From: DATDPY01 sp964395765
Lineage (GTDB): Bacteria > Bacteroidota > Bacteroidia > Cytophagales > Cyclobacteriaceae
Assembly (NCBI GenBank): GCA_964395765.1
Contig: CAYNCU010000047.1
Location: 1 to 21,501, forward strand
Direction of reading: 5' to 3'
Length of the DNA stretch: 21,501 nucleotides
The translations under genes were made by a program, and so were the position numbers. Position 1 is the stretch's first letter. The number at the start of each line of letters is the position of its first letter. The notes beneath the pieces are model-generated. The model worked only from the letters and a program-made list of their open reading frames with translations. It was not told the origin of the DNA and ran no database searches. Positions 15,509-21,501 of this stretch are shown piece by piece.

Positions 15509-17770
15509 TCAACTGCATATCCTGAGCTTTGCAAAGCTAAGCAATAATGTTTTCACTCCAAAATTATCGAAATTAACTTTGGCTTTTCTTTCAAGACCTT
15601 CGAGTTCGACGTCCAGAACCTTACCAAAACCGAATTTTGGATGTTCTACAGTCATTCCGGATAGTAACTGAGAAGTATCGCTGGCCTTGAAATCCGGAGA
15701 AGGAATATGAGTCACAGCGGTTTTAGCTTTGGCATTATTCGAAGGGATCATATCGGATAATCTCCATGGGCGATGTTCTTCTCCCGTTTCACGAACAGGA
15801 TCGGTGGAATGATTCCTGTTGTCAATAAATCTCGGCTCAATATCCTGCAAGAAACGAGAAGGATCACAGCTTTTCAGGTGGCCAAAGCGATAACGCGTGA
15901 AGGCATAGGAAAGGGTAAGTTTTTCCTTGGCTCTAGTCATAGCCACGTAAAATAACCGCCGTTCCTCTTCAAGATCGGCACGGCTGCTCAGCATCATCTG
16001 GGAAGGGAACAGATCCTCTTCCATGCCGACAATATATACAAAACTGAATTCCAGCCCTTTAGCCATATGGATAGTCATTAGGGTGACCCTTTCTTCGCCG
16101 TCCTCTTCGTCTTCATCAACGGAAGTAATCAATGAAACTTCCTGGAGAAAGGAAGAAAGGTTCTTATCTTCTTTTTCCTCATCGTCAACAAATTCCTTTA
16201 CCGCATTCAACAATTCCTGTACATTCTCGTATCGGCTGAGACCTTCAACGGTTTTGTCTTCATATAATTCCTTAAGTATTCCCGATTCTTTAGCAATTAT
16301 ACTGGCTGCCTCAAAGGCGTCTTTCCTTGAAATCTCAATACTGAATTTTTTGATCAAAGTCACAAATTGTTGAATCGAGGTCACACTTCGGCCGCTTGAA
16401 AAACGATGTATATTTTCGAGAATATCCCACAAGCCAACATTGTTTTCATAGGCATGTACCACAATTTTATTGATGGTTGCTTCGCCGATTCCGCGTTTAG
16501 GGAAATTGATAATTCTTTTAAGTGCCTGTTCATCGTTGTGATTTACCGAAAATCTCAGGTAAGCCAGCAGGTCCTTGATTTCCTTTCGCTGGTAAAAAGA
16601 AAGACCTCCGACAATTTTATATTTGATGTTCATCCTCCGCATTGCCTCCTCAATAGCCCTTGATTGGCTGTTGGTCCGGTACAATACAGCAAATTCATTG
16701 TTTTTGTAATTATGGTTCATCCTCGCTTCAAAAATGGAGGAGGCAACCAGTTTTCCTTCCTCGCTGTCGGAATTGGCTTTTATCAGTTCAATCAGCTGGC
16801 CCTCCGGATTTGCCGTCCAGAGTTTTTTATGAATCTGAGCCGTATTTTTCCTGATCACTCCATTGGCCGCCTCTACGATGTTCCTGGTGGACCGGTAGTT
16901 CTGTTCCAATTTAAAGACCCTCAGGTCAGGAAAATCCTTCTCAAAGTTCAGGATATTGTAAATTTCAGCGCCTCTGAAAGCATATATACTCTGGGCATCG
17001 TCTCCCACAACGCAAATATTCTGTCTAACGGCCGCGAGTTTTTTGGTGATCAAATATTGGGCAATATTGGTATCCTGGAATTCATCGATCAGCACATAGT
17101 AAAAGATGTGCTGATACTTATTAAGCACCTCGGGGAAATCCCGGAGTAAGACAAACATGTTGAACAACAGGTCGTCAAAATCCATGGCGGATGCTTTAAA
17201 GCACCTTTCGGAGTAAATTCTGAATATTCTTCCCAATTCAGGCTTCATGGCACTTTCATCCTCTTCCTTGAAAATGGGGTTGGCCAGGTATTCTTTCCAC
17301 GAAATAAGCCTGTTTTTGGCGGCTGAGATTCTATTCAGCACCACGTTGGGTTTATATACTTTATCATCAAGCTGAATCTCCCGGACAATTGATTTTAAAA
17401 GAGTTTTAGAATCATCGGTGTCATAAATTGTAAAATTGGATGGATAACCCAAGTGGTGACCTTCTATTCTCAGTAATCTTGCAAATACCGAATGAAAGGT
17501 TCCCATCCAGGTATTTCTGGCCTCCGTTCCCACAATCCTTTCAATACGGCTCCTCATTTCATTAGCGGCCTTGTTGGTAAAGGTGAGGGCAAGTATATTA
17601 AAAGGGTCGGTTTCGTGAGCTTTGATCAGATGGGCTATCCGGTAGGTAAGTACCCGTGTTTTACCACTTCCGGCTCCGGCGATGATCAGTGAAGGTCCCT
17701 CCGTATGTACTACTGCCTTGTGTTGCTCTTCATTTAATTCTTCAAGGTATTTTAGTCCTGCTTCTTCCAT
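15509..17770 (-). CDS. UvrD/PcrA-type superfamily 1 DNA helicase
   Basis: This is a 3'-5' DNA helicase of the UvrD/PcrA/Rep group, acting in nucleotide excision repair, mismatch repair and clearing proteins from DNA. The 753-residue protein carries all SF1A motifs in order. The Q motif LNEEQHKAV is at 12-20, Walker A GAGSGKT at 32-38 and motif Ia ALTFTNKAANEM at 61-72. Motif II DEFQDTN is at 229-235, motif III GDDAQSIYAFRGA at 256-268 and motif IV NYRST at 291-295. Motif V TIHMAKGLEF is at 566-575 and motif VI VAMTRAKEKL at 609-618. The C-terminal 50 residues (about 703-749, VEHPKFGFGKV) resemble the Tudor-like domain of PcrA and UvrD that contacts RNA polymerase. It heads a group with DUF4290 and murA. 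Nested palindromes lie 16-37 bases upstream of its start. PcrA and UvrD cannot be told apart by eye. Confidence 0.94.
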   Translation of the reverse strand: MEEAGLKYLEELNEEQHKAVVHTEGPSLIIAGAGSGKTRVLTYRIAHLIKAHETDPFNILALTFTNKAANEMRSRIERIVGTEARNTWMGTFHSVFARLLRIEGHHLGYPSNFTIYDTDDSKTLLKSIVREIQLDDKVYKPNVVLNRISAAKNRLISWKEYLANPIFKEEDESAMKPELGRIFRIYSERCFKASAMDFDDLLFNMFVLLRDFPEVLNKYQHIFYYVLIDEFQDTNIAQYLITKKLAAVRQNICVVGDDAQSIYAFRGAEIYNILNFEKDFPDLRVFKLEQNYRSTRNIVEAANGVIRKNTAQIHKKLWTANPEGQLIELIKANSDSEEGKLVASSIFEARMNHNYKNNEFAVLYRTNSQSRAIEEAMRRMNIKYKIVGGLSFYQRKEIKDLLAYLRFSVNHNDEQALKRIINFPKRGIGEATINKIVVHAYENNVGLWDILENIHRFSSGRSVTSIQQFVTLIKKFSIEISRKDAFEAASIIAKESGILKELYEDKTVEGLSRYENVQELLNAVKEFVDDEEKEDKNLSSFLQEVSLITSVDEDEEDGEERVTLMTIHMAKGLEFSFVYIVGMEEDLFPSQMMLSSRADLEEERRLFYVAMTRAKEKLTLSYAFTRYRFGHLKSCDPSRFLQDIEPRFIDNRNHSTDPVRETGEEHRPWRLSDMIPSNNAKAKTAVTHIPSPDFKASDTSQLLSGMTVEHPKFGFGKVLDVELEGLERKAKVNFDNFGVKTLLLSFAKLRICS

Positions 17771-17785
17771 CAGTGCAAAATAATC

Positions 17786-17807
17786 TGATAATAATTGATT
17801 ATCAATT
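17786..17807. promoter_or_regulatory. Nested palindromes upstream of the helicase gene
   Basis: Two overlapping inverted repeats occupy this stretch: TGATAAT-AATTG-ATTATCA (17786-17804, 7-base arms, 5-base spacer) and AATTGAT-T-ATCAATT (17793-17807, 7-base arms, 1-base spacer). They lie 16-37 bases upstream of the helicase ATG, where a dimeric repressor could block transcription. A further perfect palindrome, TTATCGATAA, is at 17819-17828. The region is A+T-rich, so chance is possible; no regulator is identified. Confidence 0.35.
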
Positions 17808-17912
17808 GTCTCGCTAATTTATCGATAACTATCCCCGAATGGATGTGTTATAAATAATATTATTGGCAAATTAAATAGTTTGAATCGGTTCAGTTAATTT
17901 TAAACAATTACC

Positions 17913-17926
17913 TTTCAATATTGAAA
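17913..17926. promoter_or_regulatory. 14-bp palindrome upstream of the DUF3109 gene
   Basis: TTTCAATATTGAAA is a perfect palindrome lying 55 bases before the DUF3109 start. Its place in a 211-base divergent intergenic region makes an operator possible. No consensus -7 box is evident nearby; TAGCATTTTG at 17951-17960 is only an imperfect match. I see no gene or RNA in the rest of the gap. Confidence 0.3.
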
Positions 17927-17981
17927 TAATTAAGATAGTCCTGTAAAAATTAGCATTTTGAAGGACCTTTCGTAATATTTA

Positions 17982-18572
17982 ATGATGATCAGGATAGACA
18001 ATTGCATAGTATCGGATGAATTAATCAGTAATTTTTTTGTGTGCGACCTTGAACGATGCAAAGGGGCCTGTTGCGTAGAAGGTGACCTTGGAGCTCCACT
18101 TGAGGAAGAGGAACTGGAACCGGTAATAAAATCTTACCCTTCGGTTAAACCATATTTATCGGAAAAAGGAAAAGAAGAAATTAAAAGACAAGGCCATTTT
18201 ATCAAGGACTTTGAGGGCGATAATTCAACTCCCATCATTCACGGGCGGGAATGTGCTTATGCCGTGTATGATGATAAGGGGATTTTAAAGTGCGGGTTCG
18301 AGCTTGCATGGAAAGATGGGAAATCTGCATTCCGAAAGCCCTTATCCTGCCATTTATATCCCGTAAGAATAAAAAAATCAATAGGAAATTACCTGGTTAA
18401 TTACGATAAATGGTCGATTTGCGATCCCGCCTGTAAACTTGGAAAAGCTATGAATATGCCGTTGTATGTTTTCGTAAAAGATGCCTTGATAAGGAAATTC
18501 GGCGTAGAATGGTATGACAAATTGGATAGAATCGCAAGGGAAACAAATGACCGGGAAAAAGATAACGGCTAA
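17982..18572 (+). CDS. DUF3109 Cys-rich protein, putative metal or Fe-S binder
   Basis: The 196-residue protein has ten cysteines, most of them in the arrangement of DUF3109 and related YkgJ/UPF0153-type proteins thought to bind zinc or an iron-sulfur cluster. The N-terminal cluster is CDLERCKGACC (Cys21, 26, 30 and 31). Cys91 lies in RECAY and Cys104 in KCGFE. Cys123 is in SCHLYPVRI, and Cys147 and Cys151 in CDPACKLG. There is no signal sequence or membrane helix, so it should be cytoplasmic. Two adjacent ATG codons (17982 and 17985) are both possible starts. It is divergent from the helicase gene and followed after 55 bases by a separately promoted DUF2490 gene. The cellular role of the family is not known to me. 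Confidence 0.85.
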   Translation: MMIRIDNCIVSDELISNFFVCDLERCKGACCVEGDLGAPLEEEELEPVIKSYPSVKPYLSEKGKEEIKRQGHFIKDFEGDNSTPIIHGRECAYAVYDDKGILKCGFELAWKDGKSAFRKPLSCHLYPVRIKKSIGNYLVNYDKWSICDPACKLGKAMNMPLYVFVKDALIRKFGVEWYDKLDRIARETNDREKDNG

Positions 18573-18597
18573 TTCATCCGGGATATGATAATATTTA

Positions 18598-18605
18598 TAA
18601 TTTTG
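18598..18605 (+). promoter_or_regulatory. Putative -7 promoter box for the DUF2490 gene
   Basis: TAATTTTG matches the TAnnTTTG consensus exactly and ends 22 bases before the proposed TTG start. No TTG-like -33 element is seen about 20 bases further upstream. It supports a short leader and a start near 18628. Confidence 0.4.
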
Positions 18606-18627
18606 CGGGGATTTAATTTTCCGCTAT

Positions 18628-19377
18628 TTGAAAAGGGATAATTCTTGCTTTTCGCCAGGGAGTTTATTTTTCCTCCGATCTGCAATATTCATATTTGTCA
18701 TAAACTTTTCTATTTCTTTATGTTCCGTGGGGCAACCGGGGCATGCAGTTGAAACTCAGGCATGGGCCGATCTTTTTGTATCGCATTCTTTCAGCGAAAA
18801 ATTTAAAATTATTCCTGAAATAAGTTACAGACGAATGAAAGAAAATGCTGCATGGGAGCAGGTATTTACTAATGTTATTACTACTTATTCCCTGAATAAA
18901 TCGTTTCAATTATGGAGCGGTTTAGTTTATTATTATTCAAAGGATGAAGATGAAATTATCCATGAGATCAGGCCCTGGGAAGGAATTATGATATTCTTCC
19001 CGCGGATTAAGGGATTTTATTTTCAGCATTTAATCAGGATGGAAGAGCGGTTTTACTTTCAGCAGCATGAAGGATATATTGACCATGATTTACGGGCAAG
19101 GTATAGTCTTTTTGGATTTATCCCTTTAAATCATGCAGAAGTGAGTGATAACACCCTATACCTTTGGCCAGGGATTGATTATTATTTGGCTATTGCCGGC
19201 AAGCAGAATGAAACATATATCAACAAAAGCCGCTATAATATTGGATTAGGATACCGCTTTAATAAGATTTACAGGGTGGAGTTTTGTTATATGGCCCAGT
19301 TTTCCAAAGATCATATAGGCGAGCATTTTCAATATGAAGATCGTATTTTCAGGCTTGTGAACCATATCACTCTATAA
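18628..19377 (+). CDS. DUF2490 family protein, probable outer-membrane barrel
   Basis: The 249-residue protein begins with a signal-like segment (hydrophobic about 13-32, ending near CSVGQ) and continues as a Tyr- and Trp-rich, alternating polar and hydrophobic sequence. The pattern ETQAWADLFVSHSFSEKFKI is typical of the DUF2490 family. Repeated amphipathic strands such as LWSGLVYYYSKDE, RLVNHITL and YNIGLGYRF suggest an outer-membrane beta-barrel or surface protein. No transported substrate is known. The start is TTG at 18628: an in-frame stop lies at 18598-18600 and no ATG precedes the signal segment. It has no Shine-Dalgarno site but a good -7 box upstream. It is convergent with accC, with only 12 bases between the stops and no hairpin terminator. 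Confidence 0.75.
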   Translation: MKRDNSCFSPGSLFFLRSAIFIFVINFSISLCSVGQPGHAVETQAWADLFVSHSFSEKFKIIPEISYRRMKENAAWEQVFTNVITTYSLNKSFQLWSGLVYYYSKDEDEIIHEIRPWEGIMIFFPRIKGFYFQHLIRMEERFYFQQHEGYIDHDLRARYSLFGFIPLNHAEVSDNTLYLWPGIDYYLAIAGKQNETYINKSRYNIGLGYRFNKIYRVEFCYMAQFSKDHIGEHFQYEDRIFRLVNHITL

Positions 19378-19389
19378 GAACGACAGGGG

Positions 19390-20727
19390 CTACCTGAACT
19401 TAAAGTTGTCAAGGAAAGCCGTAGTATAATTTCCTCTTCTGAATTCCTGATTGTCCATTAATTTAAGATGAAAAGGAATGGTAGTGTGTATGCCTTCAAT
19501 GACAAATTCCTCCAGCGATCGGCGCATTCGCATAAGTACTCGTTCACGGGTGGATGCGGTAACGATGAGTTTTGCAATCATGGAATCATAATAAGGGGGT
19601 ATGGTATAACCGGTATATATGTGGCTATCCACCCTGACCCCTCTACCGCCGGGGAAATGACAGGTAGTAATTTTCCCCGGACTGGGCCGGAAATCGTTAT
19701 AGGGATCTTCGGCATTGATCCTGCATTCCATAGCATGCCTTTTAGGATAATGCGATTCCTTGGGAATCATTTTCCCTGCCGCCACCTGGATCTGCATGGC
19801 TACGAGGTCCTGGTCGGTAACCTGTTCGGTAACAGGATGTTCAACCTGGATCCGCGTATTCATTTCCATGAAGTAAAAATTTCCTTTTCCGTCAGCAAGA
19901 AACTCTATGGTGCCGGCTCCTTCGTAACCGATTGCTGTGGCGCCTTTAATGGCCGCTTCACCCATTTTCTCCCTGATTTCGGAAGTAATGAAAGGGGAGG
20001 GGGTTTCTTCGACCAGTTTCTGATGCCGGCGTTGGATTGAACAGTCTCTTTCCGACATGTGGACTACCGTTCCATGTCTGTCTCCCATGATCTGGATTTC
20101 TACGTGTCTCGGACTCTCAATATATTTTTCTATATATAACCCGTCATTGCCGAAAGCATTTTTTGATTCCAGTTTTGCAGCATTCCAAGCCTTTTCGAAA
20201 TTATCGGGATCATTAATGACACGCATGCCTTTTCCGCCGCCCCCGGCTGTTGCTTTAAGAATAACCGGATAACCAATGGTTTCTGCCATTTCCTTAGCCT
20301 CTTCGATTTTGTCCACCAGGCCGTCGGATCCGGGGATAATCGGTACGCCCGCTTTCTTCATGGTCTCTTTCGCCGTGGCTTTATCTCCCATGGCCCTGAT
20401 CATTTCGGGGGATGCCCCGATAAATTTTATATGATAATCTTCGCAGATCTGAGAGAATTCAGAATTTTCGGACATAAAACCATAGCCCGGATGAATAGCA
20501 TCGGCATTGGTTATTTCCGCGGCGGCAATAATATTAGGAATGTTAAGGTAACTTAAACGACTGGTTGGCGGGCCTATACAAACCGCTTCATCGGCAAACC
20601 TTACATGCAGGCTTTCTTTATCGGCAGTGGAATATACGGCTACGGTTTTGATGCCCATTTCACGGCAGGACCTGATAATCCTCAGCGCGATTTCGCCACG
20701 ATTTGCAATTAATATTTTCTTAAACAC
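19390..20727 (-). CDS. accC: Acetyl-CoA carboxylase, biotin carboxylase subunit
   Basis: AccC uses ATP and bicarbonate to carboxylate the biotin on AccB, the first half-reaction in making malonyl-CoA for fatty acid synthesis. The 445-residue protein matches the usual length of free-standing AccC. The biotin carboxylase N-terminal domain (KILIANRGEIALRIIRSC) is followed by the ATP-grasp domain with the glycine-rich loop AGGGGKGMR at 161-169. The active-site segment MEMNTRIQVEHPVTE holds Glu288, Asn290, Arg292 and Glu296, as in E. coli. Lys116 is in GDKATAK. The start is GTG at 20727, since TGA lies two codons upstream in frame. A four-codon open frame (ATG at 20734 to TAA at 20720) overlaps this start. 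It follows accB by 33 bases. Related propionyl-CoA or pyruvate carboxylase subunits are longer or fused, and accB next door supports AccC. Confidence 0.95.
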   Translation of the reverse strand: MFKKILIANRGEIALRIIRSCREMGIKTVAVYSTADKESLHVRFADEAVCIGPPTSRLSYLNIPNIIAAAEITNADAIHPGYGFMSENSEFSQICEDYHIKFIGASPEMIRAMGDKATAKETMKKAGVPIIPGSDGLVDKIEEAKEMAETIGYPVILKATAGGGGKGMRVINDPDNFEKAWNAAKLESKNAFGNDGLYIEKYIESPRHVEIQIMGDRHGTVVHMSERDCSIQRRHQKLVEETPSPFITSEIREKMGEAAIKGATAIGYEGAGTIEFLADGKGNFYFMEMNTRIQVEHPVTEQVTDQDLVAMQIQVAAGKMIPKESHYPKRHAMECRINAEDPYNDFRPSPGKITTCHFPGGRGVRVDSHIYTGYTIPPYYDSMIAKLIVTASTRERVLMRMRRSLEEFVIEGIHTTIPFHLKLMDNQEFRRGNYTTAFLDNFKFR

Positions 20728-20760
20728 AGTTCATGGGTTTTTATTCAAAGAGAATCATTC

Positions 20761-21252
20761 TCAGGAAGGCTCAATTAGAAATAATGGTTGATCATATTCC
20801 ACCGGGGATGAGTTTTCAACCAAAACTTTTACAATGGTTCCTGAAACTTCAGATTCTATCTCGTTGAATAATTTCATGGCTTCAATTATACAGACTGTCT
20901 GACCTTGCTTTACTTTATCACCCACTTGAACAAAGGGAGGGGAATCGGGGTTGGGCGAATGATAATAAGTACCTATCATGGGAGATCGTATCTCAACAAG
21001 CTTATCATCTTTTTCTTTTTTTGAATCAGGGGCCTGTGTTTCCTTAGGTTTAGCTTCCTGGGGAGCAGAACCCGCTGCATGTCCGGAAACATGGGAAATA
21101 ACCGGAGATATCGGGTGACTTTCCGTGGCGGCAATCTGAATATCCGGTTTCTTTTTGACAAATACCTTGAATTCAGAAGTTTCAATGTTCACCTCATTGA
21201 TTTCGGATTTAGCAATAAAATCAATAAGGTCGATAATTTCTTTAGTTTTCAT
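20761..21252 (-). CDS. accB: Acetyl-CoA carboxylase biotin carboxyl carrier protein
   Basis: AccB carries the biotin that shuttles carboxyl groups from biotin carboxylase to the carboxyltransferase. The 163-residue protein has the expected parts. A short N-terminal helical region (MKTKEIIDLIDFIAKSEINE) comes first. A Pro/Ala/Lys/Glu-rich flexible linker spans about 40-85, and the biotinyl domain about 86-162. The biotinylation motif EAMKLFNE places the modified residue at Lys127. The motif SPMIGTYYHSPNPDSPPFV, including the thumb region of bacterial AccB, is intact. The ATG overlaps the efp stop (ATGA), so the two are probably translationally coupled, and accC follows after 33 bases. Confidence 0.96.
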   Translation of the reverse strand: MKTKEIIDLIDFIAKSEINEVNIETSEFKVFVKKKPDIQIAATESHPISPVISHVSGHAAGSAPQEAKPKETQAPDSKKEKDDKLVEIRSPMIGTYYHSPNPDSPPFVQVGDKVKQGQTVCIIEAMKLFNEIESEVSGTIVKVLVENSSPVEYDQPLFLIEPS

Positions 21253-21500
21253 TGTTTTACTCTTTCGTAATAACTACGATTTCGTGTGTCCACTCTGATC
21301 TTTTCATCCACCTGTATAAATAAAGGTACCTGAATAACGGCTCCTGTTTCCAGGGTCGCGGGTTTTGATGCATTCGTGGCAGTATCGCCTTTTAAACCCG
21401 GTTCTGTGTATACCACACGCATAGCAATAAATGCGGGAAGTTCACAATTGATCGGTGTTTCGGTTTCCGCGTGATATAAAATTTCGACTTCCTGGCCATC
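21249..21500 (-). CDS. efp: Elongation factor P, C-terminal part (cut by window edge)
   Basis: Only the last 83 residues are present; the start lies beyond the window. EF-P binds ribosomes stalled at consecutive prolines and helps form the peptide bond. The fragment begins DGQEVEILYHAETETPINC in the middle OB domain and contains the diagnostic YTEPGLKGDTATNASKPATL and the C-terminal VDTRNRSYYERV, which identify the last OB domain of EF-P. The N-terminal loop with the modifiable residue is not in view, so its modification type cannot be judged. The stop TGA overlaps the accB ATG. The order efp, accB, accC puts a translation factor ahead of fatty-acid synthesis genes. Confidence 0.95.
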   Translation of the reverse strand, partial: DGQEVEILYHAETETPINCELPAFIAMRVVYTEPGLKGDTATNASKPATLETGAVIQVPLFIQVDEKIRVDTRNRSYYERVKQ

Positions 21501-21501
21501 T

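Noticed and set aside
19468..20040. Antisense open frame of 190 codons within accC
   Set aside because: It lies entirely opposite a well-supported accC and its translation has no recognisable features.

Overview
The window looks like chromosomal DNA from a member of the Bacteroidota, probably a Bacteroidales- or Marinilabiliales-like lineage. The reasons are an lpxD / lpxC-fabZ fusion / lpxA cluster, families largely confined to this phylum (DUF4290, DUF4296), Bacteroides-type -7 promoter boxes (TAnnTTTG) before lpxD, dnaN and the DUF2490 gene, and a general lack of Shine-Dalgarno sites. I see no rRNA, tRNA, CRISPR array, prophage or insertion sequence. Coding density is high and composition looks even, so this reads as core genome rather than a mobile island.

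Layout. (1) 95-3949, + strand: lipid A operon lpxD, lpxC-fabZ, lpxA, ending in an ABC-type ATPase with no visible permease. (2) 4038-4499, +: a small lipoprotein, convergent with mutS2; the two genes share a perfect 56-bp palindrome that contains both stop codons. (3) 7283-4535, - strand: DUF4296 lipoprotein then mutS2. (4) 7331-10140, +: a short Bat-type locus (DUF58, BatD-like, VWA protein BatA). (5) 10974-10162, -: purine nucleoside phosphorylase. (6) 11153-13406, +: dnaN, then a membrane class III nucleotide cyclase. (7) 17770-13469, -: pcrA/uvrD-type helicase, DUF4290, murA. (8) 17982-19377, +: DUF3109 Cys-rich protein and a DUF2490 protein. (9) 21500-19390, -: efp (start lies outside the window), accB, accC.

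How the genes fit together. Several serve the envelope and its precursors: LpxA, LpxC and LpxD make acylated glucosamine for lipid A, FabZ supplies the fatty-acid cycle, AccB/AccC feed malonyl-CoA to that cycle, and MurA commits UDP-GlcNAc to peptidoglycan. A second group handles DNA and translation: DnaN, PcrA/UvrD, MutS2, EF-P. No wholly new multi-gene system is evident. The points most worth a second look are the shared-stop palindrome, an ungapped internal duplication plus a repeat-encoded His/Asn/Gln tail in DUF4290, the MurA Cys-to-Asp active site, a cyclase lacking the usual base-selecting residues, the orphan ABC ATPase with altered Q- and H-loops, the reduced Bat locus with a full-length anti-SD match, and nested palindromes upstream of the helicase gene.
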